A DNA stretch of 64,000 bases from Sphagnum magellanicum (Eukaryota; Streptophyta; Sphagnopsida; Sphagnales; Sphagnaceae). The DNA lies in NCBI GenBank assembly GCA_021904315.1, contig CM038923.1, forward strand, positions 12,406,038 to 12,470,037. Reading direction: 5' to 3'. The notes under the pieces were generated by a model. That model ran no database searches and was not told the DNA's origin. It saw nothing but the letters and a program-made list of their open reading frames with translations. Shown piece after piece: positions 45,240 to 57,742 of this stretch (position 1 is the first letter of the stretch; each line of letters opens with the position of its first letter). The position numbers were made by a program, and so were the translations under genes.

Positions 45240-48175
45240 TACCCACGCTACTTATTTACCCTCTATTTTTTTGGCTAATTTTTTTTAGCAAAAAAAAAAA
45301 AAAAAATTGGCTATACTTTTACATATTGGTAAAATCTCTATTTTTTCTTGGTTAAACTTTTATCTTTCAACAAAATTTATATCCATTCATAGGTAAACCT
45401 CTATTTTTGGCAAAAAAATTATATTTTTCTCACTAAATTTTGATCTTTCAACAAAACTTATATATCTTTTTGACTAAACCTTTACTTTTAGAAAAAACTT
45501 CTTTATTCCATGACTAAACCTTTGTGTCTCAACAAAAAATTTATATCTTCATCACTAAGCCTTTATGTTTCAACAAAACCTTGACATATTTTTAGTTAAA
45601 TTTTTACCTTTTAGCAAAAATTTGTTTCTTTTTAGTTCAACCTCTATTTTTTTAACAAAATTTCTACCTCCTAACTAAACCTCTATCACTTTCTAGTTAA
45701 ACATGTATCTTTTGGCAAAACTTTTATATTATTTAATTAAACCTTTATTTCTCACCAAATCCTTTCTACTTTCTAATTAAATCTTTATCTTCTAATAAAA
45801 CATTTTTTACTAACTTGAAGCATGTATTGACAATGGGTCAAATTTGTAGTGAGGTGGCAAAAACATTTATGCAAATATCATATTGCCTTCAAGTTTATGG
45901 CATTGCTAATAAAAGTTTGCAATTCAAATGGGGGTATTTAAATTTGTTTTCCACATTCATTCAATTGTGTTGCAATTATGTTTAAATTCCAATTTAAAGT
46001 ATTACATTTTGTTATGTATTCCTGATTTAAACCTACCAATACAATGGTTATTAAGTTTGGGGTGTACCTTAAATGTAGGTATTGTATTCATGGATTTAAA
46101 TGCCTTATATAATACCTTCATTTTTGGTGAACTTAAATTATCATCTAAAAGACAATTAGTGGGAATGGGACAACATTGTTATTATACATCTTTGTTATAT
46201 TGGAGATAACTAAATATTATGTCACTTCATTACAATTATGAAAGCGATCATAAGGAATTTTATTTTTGATGTATGTAATAATTAGTGTTGTTTTTCTCTA
46301 GAAATTTTTGCATTCGGGTGACAAAAAAATATGTATTGTAAATTGGACAAATTGTATTTGGGGGAAAAAAAACTTAAAAGTTGCCATATTGAGATAATTG
46401 GTTCCCTATTGGTTGTCAAGACTAAGTAGGATTTTGAAAAAATAATATTTTTATTATTTGACCTCTAGCCAAATTTGGCTCTTTCTCCTTGTGGATGATT
46501 TCCACTCCACCTACTTGAAAAAATGGGGGGAAAAAACCTCAATAATAATTTTAAAATTTAGAATTCATTATTTATTTATTTTACCAAATATATACATTTT
46601 TTAGAATGTTTAGTTTATTGATATAAATAATATTAATGAAAACTAATATAGGCAAGATCATAGTATTTGGATTTTTTAAGAAAATGTGATTATGTAATTT
46701 TCTAATTGACATTATTATTTTTTATTTATCCAAGTTTTTTTTGCCTAGCCAAATGGTTTCATTATTTATTCTTTTCAGATTGAATTCTTATAATTTATTT
46801 GAAAATTATTTAATATAAAAATTATTTAACAAAATCTTCGTGTATTGTTATAGCACAAATTTTGATTAAGATTATGATATAATGGTAACTTGGTAGCTTC
46901 AACATTAATTATATTTAATAAGTATTCAATAATTTTTCAATATTAATTCAATTATTCAATGTCTTTAAATTGATTGATATTAATTATTGAGTAATTTTTT
47001 AGTATTTAATTGTTGAATGTTCAATATATTCAACTATGAAAGTTGAAACAAACTATTGAATATTCATTTGTTCAATAATTGATGAGTATTCACATGAATC
47101 ATTTGATTTTCAATATACTAAATAATGAGGTGTAAAAATCATCATTCAATACTTGATATGTTCAATATTGAAATAATTCAAATTGTTAGAACATTATAAA
47201 ACCACCTTGGTGCAGTACACACCTACAAATTCATTACTCAAGCCTATACTTATTGAAGATGATGCAAGGAAATCAAATGCAAGTATTGGAAGGAACTTAT
47301 CATTAGTTATTTAAACAATATTCAAGGTTTTGATGATAATATATTCTAACCTCTAGATGTGGCTATTACAGGTTCATGTTTCTAATAGCTCCATTTTGAC
47401 GTTGGACAATTTAATGCATAATGTACATTTGGGGATATTTAATTTTCTTGATTAAAATGAATTTCAACCTTTCACATAATGAAGGAAATGCATTGCATAA
47501 AGCATTGATATCTATGAAGGGAATACCTTAGTACATATGAGGTACATCCCAAAATTAACGACGATTGTATTGGTAGGGTTAAACAAAGGATACCCAACCA
47601 AATGTAATACCTTAATTTGGATCTAAATTCAATTACAACAAATGAGTACCAAAAAAAAATTAGAATTCCCCATTTGAATTGTAAATTTTCAATGGCAATG
47701 TTAAAAAATTTAAGGCAATGCAATATGTACATTAAGATAATTGCCAGTCATTACAAATTTGACCCATTTGTAGTACCCGCCTCAAGTTAGTTGAAAAGTT
47801 TTATCTGAAGGTAGAAATTTAGTTAGAAAGTAAAAAACTTTGCCAAGAGGTACAAGTTTAATTAGAAATAGAGAGGTTTAACCATGATGTAAAGAGGTTT
47901 TGTTAAAAAAAGAAAATTTAACTAAGAAATAAAGAAGTTTTTCTAAGAAATAAAAATTTAACCAAAAATTTAAAAAAATACGGAGAAAAAGATGTAGGTT
48001 TAATAATTATAAATTATAAATTTTTTCAGGAAGAAATAAAGGTTTAGCTAATAAAATATAAAAGTTTTGTCAAGACATGAAGGTTTAATCATGAAATAAA
48101 GATATTTTGTCAAGAAGTAGAGGTTTAGTGAAGAATTTTTTTAAAATTGCTTTAAAATAAATGTTAAAAATACTT
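45240..48175. mobile_element. foldback-like element with long inverted arms made of tandem repeats
   Basis: The left arm (about 45,240-46,215) and right arm (about 47,465-48,175) are inverted copies. Each has an outer block of diverged 35-45 bp tandem units (left: TAAACCTTTATCTTTCAACA; right: its complement pattern AAGTTT.GTTAAAGATAAAGG) and an inner unique block. The inner blocks correspond clearly: GGGTCAAATTTGTA on the left against TACAAATTTGACCC on the right, and AATTCAAATGGGG against CCCCATTTGAATT. The loop (46.2-47.46 kb) is AT-rich and has no transposase. Long inverted repeats with internal tandem repeats are the hallmark of foldback transposons. Target duplications were not found. Confidence 0.6.
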
Positions 48176-48590
48176 CAGCACACCCTTTTGCTTAACCTTG
48201 GGTGGAACCAACACCCACACTAGTTAGTACCTAAAAAAAAACCCTGGATTTTTTAGTCCTCACTTCTAACCATGGTAAAGACCCCACCCTAGGATGGATT
48301 ATATCAAGGTTTTTGAGTGAGTCAAAATTTAACATTTCTTGGGTTAAATATGGCCCACTACCTAAATGATTTTGCTCTCTAAAAAGTGAAGGTATCACCA
48401 ACATGGTTGTTGGTTCACCCCACCCCCAATGTTGCCACTTTTACCCATCATGAAGACGAGATGGTATTGGAACCATAGTATTGGTTATGTGGTGTTTTGT
48501 TCTCCCCCACCCGTGGACTTTATCCATTGTAAAGCACAAAACCAAAAAAATTGTTATCGTCAACAACAACAACAACGTATCGCATGTAGA

Positions 48591-48990
48591 CCACAAGGCA
48601 TACAAGGGTTTAGGGTTCTTAAGGCCCTAAACCCTAAACCCTAAACCACAAGGCATAGGAGGAGGACCCTTCTTAGGCCTACTCAAACCTCCTCCCTATA
48701 TAGACCACAATGCATAGGAGGAGGACGGTTCTTAGGCCTACTCAAACCTCCTCCCTGTATAGACCAAAATGCATCGGAGGAAGACGGTTCTTAGGCCTAT
48801 TCAAACCTCCTCCCTATATAAACCACAATGCATAGGAGGAGGACGGTTCTTACGCTTACTCCTTAAGAGTAGGCCTACTCAAACCTCCTCGCTATAAAAA
48901 CCACAAGGTATAGGAAGAGGAGGGTTCTTAAGCCTACTCCATACTAAGAGTAGGCCTATTCAAACCTCCTCCCTATATAGATCACAATGT
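48591..48990. repeat. 59-bp tandem array with self-complementary units and telomere-type insert
   Basis: Units start at CCACAA(G/T)GCATAGG or a variant at 48,591, 48,646, 48,705, 48,764, 48,823, 48,901 and 48,982, so spacing is 55, 59, 59, 59, 78 and 81. Each unit holds GGAGGAGG near the start and CCTCCTCC near the end, able to pair as a stem. The two long units gained an extra CTTAAGAGTAGGCC-like block. CCCTAAACCCTAAACC sits at the junction of units 1 and 2. Confidence 0.85.
48600..48647. repeat. telomere-type repeats in both orientations
   Basis: GGGTTTAGGGTT at about 48,606 and CCCTAAACCCTAAACC at about 48,625-48,647 face each other across a short spacer containing TTAAGGCC. Confidence 0.8.
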
Positions 48991-49131
48991 GAGTGTTGGT
49001 TCACCCAAAGGCCATAATTTATAAGGTTATTTCAACTGACTTCACCACACAATTGTGGTTGTGATTTCTTTCATTATTTGACTTGAACAAGGTTCATTAA
49101 TGTTTTGGGTGCAAGAAGAGTGGTTGAAGGT

Positions 49132-49163
49132 GGGTAGGTAGGTAGGTAGGTAGGTAGGTAGGG
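49132..49163. repeat. GGTA microsatellite
   Basis: Seven or so GTAG units between GGTGGGTAGG and GGTCATGG. Confidence 0.9.
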
Positions 49164-49199
49164 TCATGGGTGGTGGGTTGAGTTTGAAAGTGCCATATC

Positions 49200-51500
49200 T
49201 ACATAGAGATAGCAATCTACACATGGGATGAGAAAATAGCCAAGAAATGCACTCTTTCCACCTTCTTGAGTTGAGCCTCTCAAATGTTTTTTTTTGTTTC
49301 ATTCCTACACAAGAAACTAGGACCTAAAAGGCATAATGTAAAATTTGAAGAATAGTTGATAATACAATGAGTGTTTTTTTTCTTGACAAATTTTGTCCTT
49401 TAATGACAAAGAAATTGAGAAAATTTTGGGAAATTTTTTTAGTGTAAATTAGACCTTTTTTTGAGGGGGGAGGGGGGAAGGGGAATTTTTTTTGTTAAAT
49501 TTTAATATCACAAAATTGGGAGGAAGAAAACCTAATTACAACCATTGCCTAATATCTAATTGACAATAATTTATTGTTGGTGGTTTCTATGTATTTATTG
49601 GTTTGGTACTAGGATTTGAGCATGATTTACAACAACTTAAACCAACCTTATATAAATACAAAACTATTGTAATATTATCATGGCACAACATTGAGAGGCA
49701 TTTTCATCTATGTGCCAAATAATGAATGAAAGGGGGCTTAAGCCATTCCAAAACTTGTGAGGACAATGTGATTGAGGTTTACCATGTTAATTGCATGATG
49801 GATTTTCTTATGACCATGCTCAATTGATAAATGAAATATTCATCCACCAATGTTAGTGGTTAGCATCATGGATGTAAAACTAGAGAAGGACAACATTTAG
49901 TATGGGCTTAGATGTAGGGTTTGTTTTTGCCCAAAATAAGTGTTAAACGTCATAGTTGAACCTAATAGTTTAGGTGACAACTAAGAACCTTAGCATTACA
50001 ATTATATGTAACCTTATTTTTGGGTGTACATATTAAATTTGGTTACATCTATGAAAGTTTGTGCTATTACATAGAAAGATTGAAGGGACACCCAACTCCA
50101 TTGGGCAAACCTCCACGAGCCTCACACAAAAGTTGTTGTAGATGGTTGGTTGGTAGCACCATTTGAATCTTCTATCATCCATAGTCCACATTGCATGATG
50201 CGAACACCATACTTTGTCAAATGTTTTTATGAGTTTGCCTTCCTTTTTGGGATGCTTCTTAATCAAATGTTTTTTAACCAACTTCAAAATACATTTATCA
50301 CTTTAGCCTTCCATAGTCACTTAAATTGTGTCACATTACCTTATCAACATGTTGTTTGGAAACATCCAAGCCCAAGTCGTTTTGTTCTATTTAGATGGAC
50401 CAAAGTGTTACAAATCTAAGTAAGGACCATAGTGCATTGAATTTCCTTAAAAAGCTATTATTAATAAGCATTTTTCAAAACTAAATGTTTTTCAAGCACA
50501 ATTAGTTTGTAGAGTTGTTTTAAGCACGTGCAAAAATGTAAAAGCAAACTTCCATGTTATTTTAGCACTTGTGCAAAACCAAAGCTTGTGAGTAGTAGTT
50601 TTAGGTGTTACAAGCTCACAAGAAAGGTAGTTGAATAAATTGAATCAATTTGCCTTTACTCTTCAACTATTGACTGTAAAAAAAACTTGATGGCAAAGGA
50701 ACCTAATCAAACCAACATCTTTATTTGGCCTTGTGTTTCACCCGCACATCACTCCATTTTAGTGGAAATTTAGTGGGAGAACATAGTCCCATTTTTAAGG
50801 TACATCACAATTGAAGTTTTTCTTGGACTTAATTAAGTTTTTCATTAGTTTAACATTGTACTTCATCAATTCTTCTTTGCCATCTCATCTTCATAACTTT
50901 ATATTGAAAACCATGTCATCAATGGTTCCATATAAGAATTTTAAAATAGCTATTTTCATAGCCTTTTTGGTGAAATTTTTTATTCTTTTTATAATACCTA
51001 GTAATCAATACCCAAAATTCATCTCATTGAAAGGTCAAACCTCACCATAGATAGACCATTTTTATGGATTTAACTAAAATTGAAGGTCAAATTGTTTGTT
51101 GATCACCATGCCTCCATGATCTATCCCCCCACCCTACAACCAATAGACAATGCATGGCCTTTAACCATGCCCTAGCTTAGATTATAAGCCCTCCGCTTGT
51201 GTTGAAAGGGTTTACATTGGTTCTCATGTTTGAATGTTAACAAGGTTTTGATGTTTGGTTCATTGAATTCAAAAGCAATTAACACCCATTTACATAGTGG
51301 GGCAAACAATATGTTTTCCAAGTCTACCAAACTAAAACCACATATATTTTTATGCTTGTATAATCTAACTAATTCACTTCAACCTTTGCATGGTGTTGAC
51401 CTTTTGCCCATTGATAATTTTGTAGCAAATGCCTACATTTTTTTCATTGTTTTATTTGAGCCTTACTATACATTAATAAAAAAACCATTATGTGGATGCC
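49200..51500. other. AT-rich DNA, possibly the eroded 3' part of the minus-strand LINE
   Basis: No open coding frame of useful length. Fragments on the minus strand look faintly like the C-terminal part of a plant LINE ORF2, but no motif is clear enough to annotate. Confidence 0.3.
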
Positions 51501-53190
51501 AAAATTAAATTGATTATCACAACCTTTTTAGCTAGAGGTAGATGGAAAATGTTCTAATATCTCAACTTTTAAAATATTTTCTCCACCAAAAAATTGTCAA
51601 CATCTTTGACATGTAAGTCGACCCCAAAAGCTTACTACAAAAGTTTACTAAACTCCTCATTTTGAACCCACTTCCACCTAAAACTTTTAGTCTAACAAGT
51701 TTTACCTTTGTTTTTTTACAATTTTAAAAAACAATGGACTTTTCCCAAATTCATTTCATGACCACTTCTAAAATTCTCCTTTGAATGTTTTTTGAATGTG
51801 GGTAGCGAGTTACTATCATCTAAATATTTTTATTGTCAAAATTATGTTATTACAATACTCCTTTACTTAATCTTTTGTAAAGTTAACCACAATCTAATGT
51901 AATATCTATTCAAATTCAAACATCATTTACCAAAACCAAAACCCAAAATTTAATTCAATGAATTTTTAATTTGAATTTTTTTAACATTCATATTAATTAG
52001 TTTACACAACTTGGAATGATTAACATAACTTTAAAATGTCAAGAAAAAACATATGTTAAAAAATTCATAGTTTTCACCACTATCTAACATGGTTTTTAGT
52101 TCTTATGTGTGTATTCGCACCCCAAAAGTAATTTCAATATGTTAATCATATTCTAGAGATTGATTTTTTCACTTCTAGTAAAGATTGTGGTGTCATCCTC
52201 GTATTAAACCTAGGTTTATTGCCTTGATCCCTTGAGAGGGAAATCCCATTAATATTTCTAAACCTCTAATTCTATTTCACCATAAAATGTAATACTTCTT
52301 ACACAAGACAGAAAAGTTAAATGGCTGACAAGGAGCCCTACATAACTATTTTTCAATCTTAAAATATTTAATAATTCCCCCATTGAGGTAGATTTTCTCC
52401 CTTTACACCATTAGATAACAACCTTAACATCCTTATGAACTCCTTCACCATCCCCCTTTATTCTAAAACTTTAAACGAAAAATCCAACTTACTATATCAT
52501 AAGCCTTCACAAAACCAACTTTAAACAACACTATGGGTCGGCTAGACCTTTGAGCCCAACCAAAAGTCTTTTATGTCAAGAGGACATTATCAAGAATATA
52601 CTAAAGTGGAAGAAAGATCATTTGATGCACATTCACAACCTCCATTAGCATTGTTTGAAGCCTTAACAAAACTTCAAAATAAATATTGTATGCCAATTCA
52701 TAAAAGGAATCAAATGCCAAAACAATCATCTTGAAGAATTCATCTATGAGGAGATCCCATAAAAATGTGTAAAATTTTATGCCAACTCCATCTAGGCTAT
52801 GTATTTTATTCTTAACCATGGAATTTACAACTATGTACAATTCCTTGATGAAAATTAACAATTTAAAATTCATGGCCCTTATAAATTTCTTGGGCATTGA
52901 CCCTAGTACCCCTAACCTTAATTTTGATTGCCTATAATTTACCCTATGAGCCTTATACAAACTATTGCAAGAATCATGGCAAACCTTTTTAAAGTCATTT
53001 CTCTGTGTCACCTCATTTCCTTCTTCATCTTTGGGGGTTGAAATTAATGGTTTGTTAAGCCATGCTTCTAGAACAATAAAAACCTCCGTGATGGTCGTGC
53101 TTCCAAATTGTTTCCACCTTATCCGATAACAAAATTGTGACCCACCTTCAAGACAAGAAATCCATCCAACATGAATAATATAAGACATCC
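51500..53190 (-). pseudogene. decayed LINE (non-LTR retrotransposon) reverse-transcriptase remains
   Basis: On the minus strand, 53,188-52,601 is open and contains ELYIVVNSMVKNKIHSLDG then GVGIKFYTFLWDLL, matching the start of the plant LINE reverse transcriptase (typically SMKxxKSPGPDGF...FYxxFW). Further on, near 52,530-52,470 in another frame, VLFKVGFVKAYDIVSWI matches the block holding the first catalytic Asp (usually DFEKAYDRVSW). A stop and frame change separate the two. Later motifs such as FADD were not found with confidence, so the edge at 51,500 is approximate. The element is long dead, and its 5' portion is duplicated at 55.3 kb. Confidence 0.6.
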
Positions 53191-55320
53191 AACAAATTCC
53201 TTAGAAGTTTGGGTTGTAATGGACCACATGTTTACTTATGGATTTAGGGAAAATACAAATTTTACATACTTGGATAAATGGGAAAAGGAGAGATAATTGA
53301 TAACAAACATCGAACGATTGTTAACCTTATAGGCATTGTTATATTTCTACAATTTATGCTTGCTCATTGTGCAAGTACATCTCCTTTTGGTTAATGCTTG
53401 TTTGCAACATTGGTAGCATGGTCAAGTATGTGCCTTGTAACATGTATTGAATCTTTTTAATCTGGTTTAATGGTGTCCGAATTGTTAAATTAATATTTCC
53501 ATTCATGTATCTAACATGGAGCAAGAAAAGAGGTCCAACACATGTATGATATATTCATAATAGGTTAATATTTGCATAGGATTCAATTCACATTTGCCTC
53601 TATCCATGTATATGTTATCTATTTATTATAAATAAGGTGTTTTGTTTTATTTTGTTTGTCACATTTAGATATTTGAAATCACACCCCCACCACAATGTTT
53701 GGTGCTATTGGAAGGCCCTCAATGAATAGGGGTGTATCAAGGTGGTTTCATAATGTTTAAACCTAAATATCACAAGAGTTATTGAATATTGAACAAAAAA
53801 TTCATTAAAATTTTAATAAAATTAGAAACTAAAAAATTAAGAAAAATGGGGCATGCTTTTAATATTGTTGGAAAGTGCTCAACGAATAGGATTTTATGGA
53901 GGGGATTTCATAATTTTAAGCCTAATGTGCAAAGAAAAACTAAATTCTGAATATTCTTTGTCATTGGGTTTTCATTAAAATTTCAAAATTCAAATTCAAT
54001 TAGTTGGGTAATGAGTTCATATTTGGGCGAACGACATAGGCCACATTATCTATCTATTAAAGAAGATAGTTTGTTTGTTTTGTTTGTTTGTCATGATGAG
54101 ATCTCCCAAACCATGGTGTCTTTCACTACACTCTTGGAGTGGTTGGAAAACTTTCAACAAGTAGAGGTGTGCTGAGGTTGTTTTATAATGTGTACACATA
54201 TGGTGCTAGAATTATTGAATATTTTAAAAAATCATTGTAAATTCGATAAAATCAAAATTAAAATTTTTAATGAAATTTGGGGTATGCTTTTGTTATTCTT
54301 GGAAAATGTCTAATGAATAGGATTTTATGGAGGCAATTTCATCATTTCTAGACCTAATGCATGAGAGAGATTGAACTTTGATTTACAATACCATTTCAAG
54401 ATTGAATAGAAATTCAAAATCTAGTCTATCTATTAAGGAATGTTGTTCCTTTTGTTTTGTTACAAGCCACATTGAGATCTTTCAAACCACAATTCCATTG
54501 CCATGTACTTGGTATTGTTGGAAAGCCCTTGATTTGGAAGGGTGCATCGAAGCAATTCATAATGTTTAGACCTATGATGCAAGAATTATTCAATATTGAA
54601 TAATTTTGTAGAAAATCAACAAATTAAAAAAAAAAATTGTGTGTGTTCTTCATAGTGTTGGAAAGCCTTTGATGAATGGGATTTCTTGGAAGTGACTTTG
54701 TAAATTTTAGACTTATGGCGTGGGATATGTTGAATTTTAGGAATCATTCAAAAGGAGAAATTAATTGGGTAACAATACTTTCACCCTTGGGCTAGCAACA
54801 CATGTTACATTAATACATTTTGAAAAGATCATTCTATTTTTATGCGTTTTGGTCCTATGGCACTTTCATTTTAGTTGCACATTTTGATATCCAAGAGGAG
54901 TGAAGTAGAATATACATGGATATTTGCAATTTCAAATGTGTATTTTTTGGTATACTTGTCATTATAATAAAAGCCTTTATATTGTATTTGTTCATAGTGC
55001 AAGGCACAATTGGCTACATTTCGCGAATTGTAAACAATTGGCCCAAGTTTTTACACATAAACATTTTACTTATTACTATTAAGCCATGAAAAGGTGGGAT
55101 CATTTTTAAATGTTTCAAATGCCTTGCATGGCACTTCTAGGATTTCCTTTAACAATGATTTCCAAGGACAAACACACTTAATGTATACATTCACGCAATT
55201 TTGGATCCAATTTTACATAGTTATTGGGCTATGTTTTTACAATTGGCATGTTGCCACTCTCATTGGATAAAACATACAATCGATGTAGCATTTCCCAATT
55301 CAAATGAGTTCAAACATTAA
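52886..55320 (+). repeat. 2.43-kb direct segmental duplication, unit 1
   Basis: Runs from TTTCTTGGGCATTGACCCTA to GAGTTCAAACATTAA. It contains the 5' end of the LINE remnant and three dimeric satellite-like repeats. It is collinear throughout with unit 2, which abuts it directly, giving a period of 2,435 bp. Confidence 0.9.
53690..54790 (+). repeat. dimeric satellite-like repeats within duplication unit 1
   Basis: Six half-units share T.TTGGAAAGC.CTC.ATGAAT, then ATTTCATAATGTTTAGACCTA, GAGATATTGAAT and TTCAATAAAATCAAAATTAA. The TTGGAAA landmarks lie at 53,708, 53,868, 54,143, 54,299, 54,518 and 54,658, alternating about 140-160 and 220-275 bp apart. Each dimer also carries a TATCTATTAAA..GA...TTTGTTTTGTTTG block and a CAAACCA..GTTCCATTG block. 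Confidence 0.75.
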
Positions 55321-57742
55321 TTTCTTGGCCATTGACCCTAGTACCCCTGACCTTAATTTTGATTGCCTAAAATTTACCCCGTGGGCCTTATACAAAGTAT
55401 TATAAAAATTGTGGCAAACCTTTTTTTAAGTCCTTTTTCCATGTCACCACATTTCCTTCTTCATCTTTGGGGGTTGAAATTAATGTTTTGTTAAGCTTTG
55501 CTTCTAGAACAATAAAAACCTCCTTGATGGTTGTGCTTCCAAATTGTTTCCACCTTATCCTATAACAAAATTATGACCCGCCTAATTCAAGACAAGAAAT
55601 CCATCCAACATGAACAATAAGACATCTCACACATTCCTTAGAAATTTGGGTTGTAATGGACCACATGTTTACCTATGGATTTAGGGAAAATACAAATTGT
55701 CATACTTGGATAAATGGGAAAAGGAGAGATAATTGATAACAAGCATTGAACGATTGTTAACCTTATAGGCATTGTCATATTTTTACAATTTATGCTTGCT
55801 CATTGTGTAGGTACATCTCCTTTTGGTTAATGCTTGTTTGCAACATTGGTAGCGTGGTCAAGTATGTGCCTTGTAACTACATGTATTGAATCTTTTTAAT
55901 CTTCCTTTATAGTGTTCGAATTATTAAGTTAATATTTTCATTCATGTATCTAACACGGAACAAGAAAAGAGGTCCAACACATGTATGATATATTCATAAT
56001 AGGTTAATATTTACATAGGATCCAATTCACATTTGCCTTTATCCATGTATATGTTATCTATTTATTATAAATAAGATGTTTTGTTTTATTTGTTTGTCAC
56101 ATTTAGATATTTGAAATCACCCCCCCCCACCCCATGACAATTTTTGGTGCTATTGGAAGGCCTTCAACAAATGGGGGTGTACCAAGGTGGTTTCATAATG
56201 TTTAAACCTAAATAGTACAAGAGATATTGAATATTGAACAAAATTTTCATTAAAAATTAAAAAATTAAGGAAATTGGGGCATGCTTTTAATATTGTTGGA
56301 AATGCTCAATGAATAGGATTTTATGGAAGGGATTTCATAATTTTTAGGCCTAATGTGCAAAGAAATGTTGAATTTTGAATATTTTTTGTCATTGAAAATT
56401 CACTAAAATTTCAAAATTCAAATTCAATTAGTTGGGCAATGAGTTCATATTTGGGCCAATGACATAGGCCACATTATCTATCTATTAAAAAAGGTAGTTT
56501 GTTTGTTATGATGAGATCTCCCAAACCATGGTGTCTTTCATTGCATTCTGGGAATGGTTGGAAAACTTTTGATGAGTGGAAGTGCATTGAAGTTGTTTTA
56601 TAATGTGTACACATTTGGTGTTATAGTTAATGAATATTTTGAAAAATAAATTCAATAAAATCAAGATTAAAAATTTTAATGAAATTTGGGGCATGCTTTT
56701 TTTATTCTTGGAAGACGTCCAATGAATAGGATTTTATGGAGGCAATTCCATCATTTCTATACCTAATGCATGAGAGAGATTGAACTTTGATTGACAATAC
56801 CATTTGAAGATTGAATAGAAATTCAAAATCTAGTCTATCTATTAAGGAATGTTCTTTTTGTTTTATTACAAATCACATTGAGATCTTTCAAACCACAGTT
56901 CCATTACCATGTACTTGGTATTGTTGGAAAGCCCTTGATTTGGAAGGGTGCATCGAAGCAACTCATAATGTTTAGACCTATGATGCAAGAATTATTCAAT
57001 ATTGAATAATTTTGTAGAAAACCAACAAAATAAAAATTAATTAAAAAAAAGAAATCGTGTGTGTTTTTCATAGTGTTGGAAAGCCTTTGATGAATGGGAT
57101 TTCCTAGAAGTGACTTTGTAAATTTTAGACTTATGGTGTGGGATATGTTGAATTTTAGGAATCATTCAAAAGGAGAAATTAATTGGGTAACAATATTTTC
57201 ACCTTTAGGCTAGCGACACATGTTACATTAATACATTTTGAAAAGATCATTCTATTTTTATGCATTTTGGTACTATGGCACTCTCATTTTAGTTGCACAT
57301 TTTGATATCCAAGAGGAGTGAAGTAGAATATACATGGATATTTGCAATTTCAAATGTGTATTTGTTTGTATACATGTCATTATAATAAAAGCTTTAATAT
57401 TGTATTTGTTCATAGCGCAAGGCATAATTGGCTACATTTCATGAATCATAAGCAATTGCCCCAAGTTTTTACACATAAACATTTTACCTATTACTATTAA
57501 GCTATGAAAAGGGTGGGATCCTTTTCAAATGTTTCAAATGCCTTGCATGGCACTTCTAGGATTTCCTTTAACAATGACTTCCAAGGACAAACACACTTAA
57601 TGCATACATTCATGCAATTTTGGATCCAATTTTACATAGTTATTGGGCTATGTGTTTGCAATTGCCATGTTGCCACTCTCTCATTGGATAAAACATACAA
57701 TCAATGTAGCATTTCCCAATTGAAATGAGTTCAAACATTAAT
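55321..57742 (+). repeat. 2.43-kb direct segmental duplication, unit 2
   Basis: Runs from TTTCTTGGCCATTGACCCTA to GAGTTCAAACATTAA. By eye more than nine bases in ten agree with unit 1, with small indels such as lost copies of a TTTG run and of a poly-A. The left breakpoint lies inside the LINE fragment, so duplication came after that insertion. Confidence 0.9.
56125..57205 (+). repeat. dimeric satellite-like repeats within duplication unit 2
   Basis: Collinear copy of the dimers in 53,690-54,790 with the same alternating spacing. It shares their half-unit signature (TTGGAA....ATGA.T, TTTCATAAT.TTTA.ACCTA). Confidence 0.75.

Noticed and set aside
45928-47732. Two similar hydrophobic frames on opposite strands
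   Set aside because: They are the same inverted-arm sequence read twice. Both are diverged and without a start context or domain, so not a gene pair.
50150-50419. 89-codon plus-strand frame
   Set aside because: AT-rich with no domain. The area more likely belongs to a decayed minus-strand LINE.
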